From: Spirochaetales bacterium
GTDB lineage: Bacteria; Spirochaetota; Spirochaetia; JABEVK01
Direction: 5' to 3'
Assembly: GCA_947478845.1 (NCBI GenBank)
Contig: CANJXC010000001.1
Coordinates: 124,001 to 188,000, forward strand
DNA length: 64,000 nt
Shown here piece after piece: positions 19,072-28,835 of this stretch. Positions within the stretch are counted from its first letter, which is position 1; each line of letters starts with the position of its first letter. The notes under the pieces were generated by a model that was given only the letters and a program-made list of their open reading frames with translations, did no database searches and was not told where the DNA came from. Position numbers and translations under genes: made by a program.

Positions 19072-19566
19072 GTGGACGAGTTGATTCAATTTCAGGAAAA
19101 CGCCTCGGGATTGTTCGTTAGGGCCCAAGGGCACATCACCGCAGCGGTTTCGGCTGATCTGCGTGATATGATCTTGGAAAGGCTTTCGCTTCCACCTCCC
19201 CCCATCCTTTTAGCCGTAGACTTGCAGGCCTGTGACTACATGGACTCAACCTTCATGGGTCTTTTGGTAGGCTTTCATAAGCGGTTCAAAGCTTTGACGG
19301 GAACAGCCCTGACCATCTTACGTCCGACTCAAGACTGCGTTAAGCTATTGAGTGGTCTTGGAATTTTGAAGCTCATGGTTCTCGTTGAAGAGGGTGAGTT
19401 CCCGTCACCGACCCTATGGAAACCAATCAGCAGAGTTCATAAGCCCACTACAGAGTTTATCCTCAGTGCTCACAAAAACTTAAGTGAGTTATCACCCGAG
19501 AATACAAAAGCATTTGGTGCGTTGCAAAGTGTCCTCGAGCAGCAGATTAAGAAAGAAGAGGTATAA
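19072..19566 (+). CDS. STAS-domain protein (anti-sigma-factor-antagonist-like)
   Basis: 164 residues; residues 5-105 fit a STAS domain: beta-strand GLFVRAQGHITAAVSADL, then LLAVDLQACDYMDSTFMGLLVGF with the Asp-Ser-Thr region that holds the phosphorylatable serine in SpoIIAA-like antagonists, then TILRPTQDCVKLLSGLGI. A 60-residue C-terminal tail has no recognised motif. Proteins of this class are switched by serine kinases and release a sigma factor or control another partner; no kinase or phosphatase gene is adjacent, so the partner is unknown. The GTG start at 19072 coincides with the predicted transcription start. Its stop codon abuts that of skp, converging with no gap. Confidence 0.8.
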   Translation: MDELIQFQENASGLFVRAQGHITAAVSADLRDMILERLSLPPPPILLAVDLQACDYMDSTFMGLLVGFHKRFKALTGTALTILRPTQDCVKLLSGLGILKLMVLVEEGEFPSPTLWKPISRVHKPTTEFILSAHKNLSELSPENTKAFGALQSVLEQQIKKEEV

Positions 19567-20091
19567 TCAGCGTTTGAGGTCTGCTGTCATCCGTGCCAAG
19601 ACGTCGTCTGTGATATCCGCATCCGGACCAAACCAGATTACAGCTGTATCTTTCTTGTTCAGGATGAGCCCAAACCCCTTCGAGACCGCGGCTTGTTCGA
19701 TCTCGTCATTCAGGAGTCTGAGAAAATTAGCTTCCTGAAGATCTAGGTTTCGGGAATTAATCTGAATCTGTTGCACCCGGGCATATTCTTTCATGACATC
19801 CTGGCGCTTGAGGATTTCGACATCCAAACTCGATACCCGACTGCTGTCTCCTTTAAGTTTGGCGTCGTTGCGTTGATCGTTGATTTGGCGGATCTCTTCC
19901 TTCATTTTGTCAATTTCTTTTTGGATTCCAGATTTGAAGTCGTCAAAATCTTTAACAGGCTTAGTTTCCTTGAAAAACTGGTTGTACACGCGCGCAAAGT
20001 CCACCACGCCGGCCTTGAAAAACTGCTGGGCAGGGGCAACTGAAACTACAACCCAAAGAAGGCATACTGTCACCGCGAGTCGTTTCATCAT
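19567..20091 (-). CDS. skp: Periplasmic chaperone Skp/OmpH family
   Basis: OmpH/Skp proteins hold unfolded outer-membrane proteins in the periplasm and pass them to BamA. 174 residues: signal peptide (1-22, ending PAQQ), a short strand GVVDFARVYN, a long coiled-coil tentacle (about 50-130, rich in Lys/Asp/Glu), and the closing strand GFGLILNKKD. Two ATGs in tandem begin the gene, with TAGGAG upstream. It lies 8 nt after bamA, the usual order. Confidence 0.92.
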   Translation of the reverse strand: MMKRLAVTVCLLWVVVSVAPAQQFFKAGVVDFARVYNQFFKETKPVKDFDDFKSGIQKEIDKMKEEIRQINDQRNDAKLKGDSSRVSSLDVEILKRQDVMKEYARVQQIQINSRNLDLQEANFLRLLNDEIEQAAVSKGFGLILNKKDTAVIWFGPDADITDDVLARMTADLKR

Positions 20092-20099
20092 CAGAACTC

Positions 20100-22724
20100 C
20101 TAAAGGTCCATGCCAAAGGCGACGACCAACTTCATATCGATAACGCTACCAAATAATCCGTCTCCCTGAACCGCCGTCAACTTCCCGCTGCTATCCATGT
20201 GGAAAGGCTTGGTGAAGTAGAGCGAGAGCGGAAACTGAGAGTTGATAATCCGCAATCCGGTACCGACAGAGAGGTCGTGCATCACGAGTGGCACGTCCCA
20301 CAGTGCAGTATAGTCACTGTACTTATTTAACAAAAGTGCATCGTCAATAAACGTGTCTAGCCACAGAAAACTGGAAATAAAAGGCACGGGCGTCCTGATT
20401 TCGAAGCCACCGGTCAAGGTATTTTGTCCGCCATTCTGGAAACCCCAACCACGGCCAGACATCATGCCGTCGATATACAGTTGATCGGTCGGTTGCGTGG
20501 TGAGTACTCCATCTCCACCGACGGGGGCCAGCAGGTTCCCCATGCCAAGACGGCCTTTTGCCACAAGTTCGAAGTCCCAGCCCTCCATCACAGGAACAGA
20601 AAGGAACTTAAAAAATCCTTCGATGCGCGAGTCAAAACGTGTGTAGTGGGTGCTGCCACCGAGAAAACCACCAGCAAAAGTAACCCGCTCAGAAATTATA
20701 CCACCATTGGTGGGATTAGAAATGATGTCACGAGTGTCCCAAGAAGCCGTTGACCACCATTGGTTAGAAAACTTCCATTTGTTGAGATTCTCGCGCAGCG
20801 ACAAGTTCGCTGGGCGGTAGACGGTATCGTCGTAAGTGATGAGCTGCACGGTAGACTTCAAACCAGTACCTAAATTAAAACGGCCGAATCCCGTGTACCA
20901 GGAATAACCTGTATTGAGACCGACATCGAACTGAAGCGAGTCGTACTGCATCTGCGCCGTCTTATAAATACCTCCGTGGTTCGTATCCCACTGATATTGC
21001 GACTGAAGACTGTAATTACTTTTGTCTGCGTCAGTGGGAACACCGGGGAAGGCCTGTCCCGCCACATAGCCAATGTAGGTACCGCTAGTTTGGTTTGCCG
21101 AGAACACATAGGTATTGTTGTCATACGGATCGGGAATATCTGCAGATGTGTAGACCGGACCTAAGATATCCTGGTCAATTTTGCTGTTGACGGTGTGATT
21201 GAAACCAACCAAGCCACCTAAGGTGATCCGGCGGTCGAAAAACCACCTCTCTGTAAACGACAGATTTAAGCTCTGACTCACAGGTGAAATTGTTGAATCA
21301 ACGCTGAGGGCCTGACCAAGACCCTGAAAGTTTTTGTCCGACCACTTGATGTTTGCCGACACTGGGAAATCCGTGGACCCAGAGAAAGTCAGACCGAAAG
21401 CGATGTCGGCCGTTTTGCCTTCTTCGACGTTCAGCACAAGGTCCATTAAGCCGTCAGCCGAACCTTGCGGAGTTTCGGGGTTGATGGCTGAGAAATACTG
21501 TAGGTTGTAAAGGTTGCGGATTCCGGTGATGATTTTTGACTTGCTGAAGACGTCGCCGACCTCTATAGGTAGTTCCCTGAGAACCACTTTGTCGCGTGTT
21601 TTTTTATTTCCCTTGACAAGAATATTCTCTATGTGAGCTCGAGGCCTTTCCACAATGTTAATTTCGTAACGCAGAAGGTTTCCCTCTCGAACTTCTCTGC
21701 GCGAAATCGAATTGAAGATGTAGCCATTCTCGAGGTAATTATCCACGATGCGCTGGTAGTCGGCCTCAAGACGCTCTTTGTTGAGAGTCTTCCCTGGGCT
21801 TTGGCGGGTTAGAGCATCAAGTTCATTGCTGGTAAAGATTTGGTTGCCGACATACGTAAAGCCGCCATAGTTCCAGGCAGTACCCTCGATCACAGTAAGC
21901 GAGATATTCAGCATGTTGCGTTCACTCGCCGCGTCAAAGGCCACGGTTTTTTGGGTGTCAACCACTCTTGCATCTACGTAACCGCGGTTCCAATAATAGT
22001 TTTCGATGCTACGAAGATCCTTGACAAACGAAGCTTCTTTATAAAGGCCCGCCTCAAAAAAAGACTGCTGATGAGTTGACATCACACCAAGAAGAGCTGA
22101 CTCCGATGCGAACGATAGTCCCTGAAACTCAATAGACTTGACTGCGGTCTGGAGGCCTTCGTCGATCTTGAAGTAAACCTTGATCCGGGTTTCGGAAACT
22201 TCCTGAACCGAGGAAGTCACCTTTGCAGCAAGATAACCCTTGTCATGGTAGAGGTTCAGTATGGCGGTCTCGTCTATCTTCACCTTATCTTGATTGATCA
22301 GGTCACCCTTTTTTACCGAAACCACAGCCTGAAGCTCTTGGGTACGCAACCGGGAGTTCCCGTCGAAGACGAGCTCATCGACTAGAGGCTTCTCTTGCAC
22401 TTTGAACAAAAGAACAACCTGGGTACTAGCTTCGTTTCCTTTCAGAGCGGTAGGTACGATAAGACCTTGGAAAAAGTCGAGTGCGTACAAAGCGCTCTGG
22501 AGATCTTGAAAAAGCTCATCAGTGAATGGCCGTCCCAAATAGGGTTTGATGACTCCGTCGATATCCGACCGGCTTACGGTAACCAAACCTTCGAATCGAA
22601 TGTCGATGATCGGCTTGCCAAGATACCACGAATCGGCGGCAGCATTACCCGTGCCCGTTTGGGCCCAACTGGGCACAATTTGTGCCATGAGAGTGACCAG
22701 CAGTAGCCAGCGCGGAAACTTCAT
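20100..22724 (-). CDS. bamA: Outer-membrane protein assembly factor BamA
   Basis: Omp85-family insertase of the outer membrane. 874 residues: signal peptide (1-23, ending SWAQ), five POTRA domains (about 38-440, including INQDKVKIDETAILNLYHDKGYLAAKV), and a C-terminal 16-strand barrel with the usual loop-6 region (SGRGWGFQNGGQ for the VRGF/RGY motif). The last residues (LVVAFGMDL) do not end in aromatic Phe. The start at 22724 is chosen for its AAGGAG and the signal peptide; a reading 12 codons longer would overlap tamB. It is part of an exbB-exbD-tonB-tamB-bamA-skp operon. Confidence 0.95.
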   Translation of the reverse strand: MKFPRWLLLVTLMAQIVPSWAQTGTGNAAADSWYLGKPIIDIRFEGLVTVSRSDIDGVIKPYLGRPFTDELFQDLQSALYALDFFQGLIVPTALKGNEASTQVVLLFKVQEKPLVDELVFDGNSRLRTQELQAVVSVKKGDLINQDKVKIDETAILNLYHDKGYLAAKVTSSVQEVSETRIKVYFKIDEGLQTAVKSIEFQGLSFASESALLGVMSTHQQSFFEAGLYKEASFVKDLRSIENYYWNRGYVDARVVDTQKTVAFDAASERNMLNISLTVIEGTAWNYGGFTYVGNQIFTSNELDALTRQSPGKTLNKERLEADYQRIVDNYLENGYIFNSISRREVREGNLLRYEINIVERPRAHIENILVKGNKKTRDKVVLRELPIEVGDVFSKSKIITGIRNLYNLQYFSAINPETPQGSADGLMDLVLNVEEGKTADIAFGLTFSGSTDFPVSANIKWSDKNFQGLGQALSVDSTISPVSQSLNLSFTERWFFDRRITLGGLVGFNHTVNSKIDQDILGPVYTSADIPDPYDNNTYVFSANQTSGTYIGYVAGQAFPGVPTDADKSNYSLQSQYQWDTNHGGIYKTAQMQYDSLQFDVGLNTGYSWYTGFGRFNLGTGLKSTVQLITYDDTVYRPANLSLRENLNKWKFSNQWWSTASWDTRDIISNPTNGGIISERVTFAGGFLGGSTHYTRFDSRIEGFFKFLSVPVMEGWDFELVAKGRLGMGNLLAPVGGDGVLTTQPTDQLYIDGMMSGRGWGFQNGGQNTLTGGFEIRTPVPFISSFLWLDTFIDDALLLNKYSDYTALWDVPLVMHDLSVGTGLRIINSQFPLSLYFTKPFHMDSSGKLTAVQGDGLFGSVIDMKLVVAFGMDL

Positions 22725-22741
22725 TCGATCTCCTTCGATCA

Positions 22742-25700
22742 TTAATAACTCCAATCCCACCGGAACGTTACGGTGTTGTCGGAAACAAAAAGGGTTTCCG
22801 GGTGCTGGGGTTGCAAGGTCCAGTTTAATAAGAAGAACGGAGTCTGGAAGTCCACGGAAATTTCGGGTTCAATCAAAAACGACGAGGACTTGGCCGAGTC
22901 TGCACTACTGCCTTGCTGGAAAGCAAGGCTTCCCTGAAGGAACAGATCGTCGCCAACATACTTTCCGAAATACACATGCGTGTTGTCAAGATAATCCGAA
23001 GCACCTAAAGCGGTATTCCTATCCAAAAGCGACTTTTTTAAGAGTTCAGTCTTGACCGAGAATAGGTCAAGACTGAAGTTTTTCTTGACCGATTCTTCGA
23101 AAGGCCTAAGAAGGAACCCTGTACCAACGTCCGAGGCAAGGGAAATCGCTGTTTTTACCCCGCTAGCCTGAGAATACTCGGTCGGTACAGCCAAGGTTGT
23201 ACCGATGAGCTGCTGAAGTTCTTCCGCAGACCGATAGGGTTGGGCGGAGAACTTAGGTGTAAACTGCGAAAGTGAGCCATCGACCCGCATTGTAATCGTA
23301 ACCGCGCCTGAGTCGCTGCGGGTTTTAAGCTCCGCTCGGACTGACAACAGAGGATCGATGCCATTTTCGTCCTCATTAAAGGTGACTGAACCCTCTTTGA
23401 GAACGAAAGTCTGGTTCAGATAGCTCAATTCGCCAGACTTCAAATCGATCTTCCCCACGAGGGCAAAGTCATTAATCGCCTCGTTCCATCGGATCTTCAG
23501 AGTCTGATTCACTCCTGTGTAGGCTTTCAGAAGGGGAAATTGTTGGTTGGGAAAAAGAAACTCCACCTTGCGCCCGGAAACAATGGTGAGGTCAGAGTTG
23601 ATTCCGAAGTAATCCTTGCTCGTAGGAATGTAGCTTCCTGAGGCCATCATGACGGTCGAATCCAAGGCCGTCATCTTTCCGCCTACGACTAAGGAAAAGG
23701 GGTTTCCCGTGATAAGGAGAGTTCCCGTGGCGCTTCCTTCGGCCTTGATGCCTAACCCAAGGTAACTGTAAGGAATGGACGAAAGTGGGTCGGTTTCAAG
23801 GGCCAGACGATATTCTTGGGGAATGAGGTGATCAAGGGCTGCGATGCCCGATAGGTTCCATATTTGACCGCTAGGGCCAATATTCGTGGCGGAAATTGAA
23901 ACACTCCGCCCCTTGAACTCGAGTGGAATCGATACAGGACCAATGGAGGTCCGGATGTAGGGAGTGTCAAAGATTAGCCCATCAAGTCGTGCATATCCCC
24001 GGATTTCAGGGTCGGTGAGAACACCAGAGACGGTGAACGATCCCGAAAGCACTCCGGCTTTGAGGTCGAGAAGCCGCTTGTCGGCAAACTCTCGGACCAA
24101 TGAAATATCTGTAAACTCATTCTTCACTTGCATTTCGATTTTGCCACTGGAAATCTGGCCGACAGCACTCCCATGCACAGGAAAAGGCGCTTTAGTCTGA
24201 ACTTTGATCTGACCATCGGTAGTGAACTCGACTGCCACGGAGTTATCCGAAAGGGTCGCTTTCCAAAGGTTGTTGGCAAACCTTGCGTTGAGCCCGAAGT
24301 CTGGCTGGGCCTGTTTTCCCAGCAGCACCTTCTTCGCCGACACCGAAGTAACTAAGTCTAGGGAATCGCCAGCCTTCCAGTTTCCTGAGTTGACAAAAGA
24401 TGCCGACCATCGATTAGAACCAAACTTTACGCCAGCACCAATCTCAGCCGACCATGTTCGGGAGTTCAGGTCGACATCAACATGTCCATCGGTGATCGTG
24501 ACGGGGTCGAGAGTCCCTTGCAACTGTTGGAACGATGCCCTAGAAAGGTTGCCGTCTGCCGCAAACCTGAAAGCCAACTCAGAATCGCCCCAATGTGCTT
24601 CAGAAATGATGGCCCCGACCGACCAAGTCGTGGCACTTCCCTTCCATTGTGCTGTTCCCCTCAGCCCCACCCTACCTCGAAACGGAGTCCCAACCCAACG
24701 CCCAAGGTCGAGTCGGCTTGTCGTTAAAGCTAAGTCTGCCTTGTCTAGGCTGGTCATGTTCCACTCAAGTTCCAGCGACTCCACTCCATCGACACCCTTT
24801 AGGGCTAGGTTGCCGATCCAAGGCTTCTCAAAGTTGAAGTTCCAGTTTCCGGTAAGGCTTCCCTGCAGTTTGTTGTGGGAGTCCTTGAGCGATACAGAAG
24901 AAAAAGTTGCCTTTTCATCAGTGATTATACCCTTGGTCTGCAAGGTAAAAGGTTCATCGTTCCACGGATAGGTGCCTTGAAGGTCTGCTTTTTTCACGAC
25001 GAGCTTGAGGACACCCGCGTTTTTTTCCGCGGTGAGATCAAATGCGGCTTGGAGCCCTGTGGCTAAGGGTAGCTCTTCGAGCTTGAGGTTCCCCGACCAG
25101 TCTCCGGCTGCCCGGGCTTCTTCAGATACCGGCAGTGTCAAGTTTCCGGCTAAGCCGTGGGAACCACTAAACGAGATGCGGTTCTCGGCGTAGGAATACA
25201 GCCCTGTAACATCGTAACGGTCACCCCGAAATCCGGCTTGGACCTGCCAGGATACAAGTTCGCTGGAACTCAGGTCTGCTTGGAAATCTGCAGTGCCAGA
25301 CTGTCCGGCCCATTCAAAGGTCACATTTTTGAGGCGAAAGAGATTGTTCTGGTAGTCTGCCTTGAACTGTCCGTTCCTACCTGGTACCGCGGGGTCGGCA
25401 AAACTTGCGTCGAGACCGATTAGCGACCATTCCTCGGGGCCAACGGTCAAAGCCCCCTTGGCTTGAAAAAGGAGCCCCTGCACGGGTTCGGGCAGTTCCA
25501 AAGCGACACCAAGCTCGGCAATCTCCTGTTGAACTAAAGGCAACGTAAGATTTGTCACCTGAAAAGTAAGCGGGAAAACTCTGGTACCCAGACTGCCCCT
25601 TCCACCCACGATCAATTGGGTAGCGACCCCAGCACCGCTGTGGGTTGCATCAACAGACCCCGCAATCAGGTCGCCATCGTGTTCTACCCAACCCTGAAAG

Positions 25701-26983
25701 GTGCTGAAGTTTAGATTCCTCCATACCAGATCCCGCCCGGTAAAGGTCACAGTATTATCCGCTCTTAAGAGGTCAACCACCCCGGAAACCTTGCCAAAGG
25801 TGGCATCCTGCCAGTGATCAAGGACGAGTTGACCTTCTGGTAGCCAGGTGTCCGTGGAAACCGACCCATCGAACGAGCCGCTGAGAACGGAAGAGTCGAA
25901 GTACGCTTCATGAAACCTAATCTCGCCGGGTATCGCCTCAATACGACCGCGCAGGACCGAAGCGTCTTGCAGTAAACCAGTTTCGGTTAACCCGGGAGGT
26001 AGGCCTGCCTCACCGTCAGCTACGAGAGTCCATGCCGTTGTGTCGTTTGACAGATCTAGAGAGAACTGCCCGGTAAGGTTGGCATCTAAAAGCTTCGAAA
26101 TAAGCTCACTTCCTTTCCATCCGACCAGAGTGTTAGGCTTAAAACGGTCAGCTCGAGCGGTGATGTAAATTCGCTCAGTTTTGAGGTTGTACTCGATCCT
26201 GAAGTCAAGTGGCAGGCTATCTTGAACCTTGACCAGTTCGACGGTAGCTGGGTTCACCCGAAGTTGGAGGTGCAGTGGTGCTAGGTTCAGTAGGTTGGAA
26301 GTCAATTGTGAGGTTCGGGCCTGCACAGAAATAACGGTGAAACTGGGATTGGCTCTGAGGTCTCCATCGAGCTGGCCAGCAAGAGCCTTTAGGACGGCAC
26401 CCTTGGAGGGAAACTGCGCCTGCAACGCACTTCGGAAGGTTATCCGGTAGTCGCCGCCCTCTCGAAAAAACTGGAAGAATCCCCGTTCTAGGTTCACTGT
26501 TTCTGAAGAACTTTTCCATGATAACGATACATTAAAACCCTCGACTGGCGGCAGAAGGCCCTGACTTGAAGGAGTGGCGAGAAACTTGCGGATACGGTCC
26601 AGAAGTTCCTGGTCAATTTGGGGATCAAGATCGACTGAACCATTGATGACCTGTACCCTTTGGAACAGGTCATCAAACTTACCGCTGAGCAGCGAGACAA
26701 AGTTCCAGCGCAACCTCACCGAGGCAGCCTGGACAATAGTGTGGCCTTGGGGCGTAGAGATCTTCACGCCTAGGAACTCGAAAGCCTCCAGGATATTCGG
26801 AGACAACGAACTGTAGGAAAAGTTGAGGCCGACGCTCTTTTCAAACTGGGTCACAAACCTATCTTTTTGGACCGCCATAAACTTGTCGAACTGCTCCCAA
26901 ACTCGAGAGGTAAGACTGAGCAATGTCAGTGCGGCTACAACAGCAACGGCAACACCGAACGTGCGAAGGCCCTTGAACTTCAT
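22742..26983 (-). CDS. tamB: TamB-family translocation/lipid-transport protein (DUF490 C-terminus)
   Basis: AsmA/TamB family proteins bridge inner and outer membrane through a long beta-groove that carries phospholipids, and assist BamA-like insertases. 1413 residues: one N-terminal membrane anchor (about 8-27), a very long beta-rich repeat body, and the C-terminal TamB domain with YLNQTFVLKEGSVTFNEDENGIDPLLSVRA near 1215 and RSAEELQQLIGTT near 1270. ATG at 26983 overlaps the stop of the preceding tonB-like gene as ATGA. It directly precedes bamA, which supports joint function at the outer membrane. Confidence 0.93.
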   Translation of the reverse strand: MKFKGLRTFGVAVAVVAALTLLSLTSRVWEQFDKFMAVQKDRFVTQFEKSVGLNFSYSSLSPNILEAFEFLGVKISTPQGHTIVQAASVRLRWNFVSLLSGKFDDLFQRVQVINGSVDLDPQIDQELLDRIRKFLATPSSQGLLPPVEGFNVSLSWKSSSETVNLERGFFQFFREGGDYRITFRSALQAQFPSKGAVLKALAGQLDGDLRANPSFTVISVQARTSQLTSNLLNLAPLHLQLRVNPATVELVKVQDSLPLDFRIEYNLKTERIYITARADRFKPNTLVGWKGSELISKLLDANLTGQFSLDLSNDTTAWTLVADGEAGLPPGLTETGLLQDASVLRGRIEAIPGEIRFHEAYFDSSVLSGSFDGSVSTDTWLPEGQLVLDHWQDATFGKVSGVVDLLRADNTVTFTGRDLVWRNLNFSTFQGWVEHDGDLIAGSVDATHSGAGVATQLIVGGRGSLGTRVFPLTFQVTNLTLPLVQQEIAELGVALELPEPVQGLLFQAKGALTVGPEEWSLIGLDASFADPAVPGRNGQFKADYQNNLFRLKNVTFEWAGQSGTADFQADLSSSELVSWQVQAGFRGDRYDVTGLYSYAENRISFSGSHGLAGNLTLPVSEEARAAGDWSGNLKLEELPLATGLQAAFDLTAEKNAGVLKLVVKKADLQGTYPWNDEPFTLQTKGIITDEKATFSSVSLKDSHNKLQGSLTGNWNFNFEKPWIGNLALKGVDGVESLELEWNMTSLDKADLALTTSRLDLGRWVGTPFRGRVGLRGTAQWKGSATTWSVGAIISEAHWGDSELAFRFAADGNLSRASFQQLQGTLDPVTITDGHVDVDLNSRTWSAEIGAGVKFGSNRWSASFVNSGNWKAGDSLDLVTSVSAKKVLLGKQAQPDFGLNARFANNLWKATLSDNSVAVEFTTDGQIKVQTKAPFPVHGSAVGQISSGKIEMQVKNEFTDISLVREFADKRLLDLKAGVLSGSFTVSGVLTDPEIRGYARLDGLIFDTPYIRTSIGPVSIPLEFKGRSVSISATNIGPSGQIWNLSGIAALDHLIPQEYRLALETDPLSSIPYSYLGLGIKAEGSATGTLLITGNPFSLVVGGKMTALDSTVMMASGSYIPTSKDYFGINSDLTIVSGRKVEFLFPNQQFPLLKAYTGVNQTLKIRWNEAINDFALVGKIDLKSGELSYLNQTFVLKEGSVTFNEDENGIDPLLSVRAELKTRSDSGAVTITMRVDGSLSQFTPKFSAQPYRSAEELQQLIGTTLAVPTEYSQASGVKTAISLASDVGTGFLLRPFEESVKKNFSLDLFSVKTELLKKSLLDRNTALGASDYLDNTHVYFGKYVGDDLFLQGSLAFQQGSSADSAKSSSFLIEPEISVDFQTPFFLLNWTLQPQHPETLFVSDNTVTFRWDWSY

Positions 26984-27615
26984 TCGGGACGACCTACTTC
27001 CAGCACCAAAGTCCATCGGAGGGTGTAGGGCTCCCCGTTCGGTGACGCAGGAAAAGTTGCATCTCGTAGCCAAGTTTCCAGCCAGCGGTCGAGTTCCGGG
27101 TTGCCTTCACCTAGCCCCTCAATCGACGAAGCAAATCCACCGACCCCGGGCACCGAAAACACAAGGGCCCACCGGGCTCCCTGAGGAGGAATTAAAGAAG
27201 GAGATGGAAGCGGGGGCAGCTCATGCCCATCCGTTTTGGTTTCAATTCCCCACCCGGCCGTTGGAAGTTGAGTTAAACTCGCCGGAAGAGATACACCCGC
27301 TAGGAGCTCTTCGAGAGAAGCTGATTGACTCTGCAAGCTTTTGGACAGCTCACTCCCCTTGTGAATAGGAAAAGCTGTCTGCCATTCTGCCATCGTGGTT
27401 TCACTTCGAAGACCATGAGGCGAATAAGGTAAAAGGGGAGGCGCTGACGAGGCAGGAGCATCCTGGCCTCGGGAAGTCCCTGAACTTCCAAGGTGCATTT
27501 TTATAGTCGCGGGTGGCGGGGGAAGTAGATTCCAGTACCCCAATAGGAACAAAAGTACCAAAAGACCGTGGACATAGGCCGACAGGGCCCACGGTCCGCG
27601 GAGCACGGCCAGCAT
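26980..27615 (-). CDS. TonB-like energy-transducing protein
   Basis: 211 residues with one N-terminal membrane helix (about 10-30), a Pro/Ser-rich periplasmic linker with PPPPA, and a C-terminal domain (about 150-211). This domain resembles the TonB fold: WALVFSVPGVGG, LDRWLETWLRDATFP, YTLRWTLVLEV. It lies directly after exbB and exbD; ATG at 27615 follows the exbD TGA without a gap and has GGGGAGG upstream. It probably transmits proton-motive force from ExbBD to an outer-membrane receptor or, given the tamB-bamA context, to envelope assembly. Sequence divergence from classical TonB is large, so a TolA-like role is an alternative. Confidence 0.7.
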   Translation of the reverse strand: MLAVLRGPWALSAYVHGLLVLLFLLGYWNLLPPPPATIKMHLGSSGTSRGQDAPASSAPPLLPYSPHGLRSETTMAEWQTAFPIHKGSELSKSLQSQSASLEELLAGVSLPASLTQLPTAGWGIETKTDGHELPPLPSPSLIPPQGARWALVFSVPGVGGFASSIEGLGEGNPELDRWLETWLRDATFPASPNGEPYTLRWTLVLEVGRPE

Positions 27616-28044
27616 TCATCGGCCTCCCCGCGACTGAGTCAAAAGTGAAATCTCGGTGATCCCTTGGGCCCGAAGCGCATCCATGACCGAAATGAGTAGG
27701 GCGTAAGGAACTTCTTCGTCTCCCTGAAGGACCGCGGAACTCACTCGGGTGCCCCTGGTTGCAGCGAGTTTTTGGTGCAACACCGCTGAAAACCCATCGA
27801 GGGTCACCGTCTGACCCTGGAGCACCAGTGTCCCATCGCGGGCTATTGAGACGGTGAGAGTAGCGGTAGTAACCAGTTGACCGGTCTCTGAATCCGGGAG
27901 TTTGACGTCCACCGCAGCCTGAATCTGAAAACTTACGCTGAGCACGAAGCAAAGCAAAACCAGCAAAACATCGATAAAGGGCGTCAGGAGCAGACCTAGA
28001 GGCTCAACAGGGGGCCTGCGCAACCGGTAGAAATGGTCAAGCAA
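27616..28044 (-). CDS. exbD: ExbD/TolR-family biopolymer transport protein
   Basis: Partner of ExbB in a proton-driven motor. 142 residues: one transmembrane helix LLLTPFIDVLLVLLCFVLSV near residues 20-40 with the conserved proton-carrying Asp in TPFIDVLLVLL, and a periplasmic domain ending in LLISVMDALRAQGITEISLLT. The TTG start at 28044 is chosen because GGGAGGAG lies 8 nt upstream and the codon overlaps the exbB stop. An upstream start nine codons earlier would have no ribosome-binding site. Whether this is ExbD or TolR cannot be told apart by sequence; the TonB-like neighbour favours ExbD. Confidence 0.87.
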   Translation of the reverse strand: MLDHFYRLRRPPVEPLGLLLTPFIDVLLVLLCFVLSVSFQIQAAVDVKLPDSETGQLVTTATLTVSIARDGTLVLQGQTVTLDGFSAVLHQKLAATRGTRVSSAVLQGDEEVPYALLISVMDALRAQGITEISLLTQSRGGR

Positions 28045-28612
28045 GTGACTCCTCCCGGCTACCCAGGACAACCAAAATGGTCTCGAGCTGGCCGGTCAGG
28101 GTAGTAAGCTGACGTTGGAACAGCGCATGAGCCGCCAAGCTAGGGATGGCCGTGACTAATCCTAGAGCTGTAGCAACCAATGCTTGAGCGATTCCTCCAG
28201 CCAGTGCCGAAGGGTCCGCGCCCCCACCAGACCTCAGAGCCAGAAACGCCACGATCATGCCACAAACGGTGCCAAAAAGACCTGTAAGTGTGGACAAATT
28301 GGCCAGCGCAGGGAAGTAGACCAAACGCTCTTCCAGGGTGGCAAGCAACCCCTGGGCGTAGACCTGCCTGAGTGGCGCAGTTACCCCTTTCTGCGCTATT
28401 ACAAGCGCTAAAGGGTGGTCAGACGGCAGATCCTGAATCTCAGAATCCTCACCGAGTCTGAGACGACCCTGAAGATTTCTGAAAACTTCCAGTGGTATCG
28501 GGCGCGCGCGCTGAAATTGTCCACGTTTGGAAAGGATAAGTCCAAAACCATAAATAGATAGGGCGAGAAGAGGAACGACAAAAATACCCATTTGTTGCAG
28601 GAAGCTAATCAC
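28037..28612 (-). CDS. exbB: ExbB/TolQ-family proton channel protein
   Basis: MotA/TolQ/ExbB family inner-membrane channel. 191 residues with three transmembrane helices (about 7-27, 100-125, 135-160) and the family signature LANLSTLTGLFGTVCGMIVAF followed by LAGGIAQALVATALGLVTAIPSL. GTG start at 28612 has GGAAG five bases upstream. It is the first gene of the exbB-exbD-tonB-tamB-bamA-skp operon; coupling a proton motor to tamB and bamA in one operon suggests energised outer-membrane biogenesis, which is inference. Confidence 0.92.
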   Translation of the reverse strand: MISFLQQMGIFVVPLLALSIYGFGLILSKRGQFQRARPIPLEVFRNLQGRLRLGEDSEIQDLPSDHPLALVIAQKGVTAPLRQVYAQGLLATLEERLVYFPALANLSTLTGLFGTVCGMIVAFLALRSGGGADPSALAGGIAQALVATALGLVTAIPSLAAHALFQRQLTTLTGQLETILVVLGSREESLA

Positions 28613-28835
28613 ATTGACTTCCAGTCTAGCACAAAACTTTTATTTTCATCATTCAAAAGCACTTATTCCCTCTGTAACGTTATTATTGGCGTTCCTTGGG
28701 TGATTCTTAAGTTTATGCTTTTCGCGCTAGGTAATTTGGCAATGGTAGTTGAACACAGGTCAAAATCTTGTCTTCGCAAAAAAGACCGCGTTGGCATCTC
28801 AAGGGGTGAGACTACCACCGCGGACCCTAGAAATG

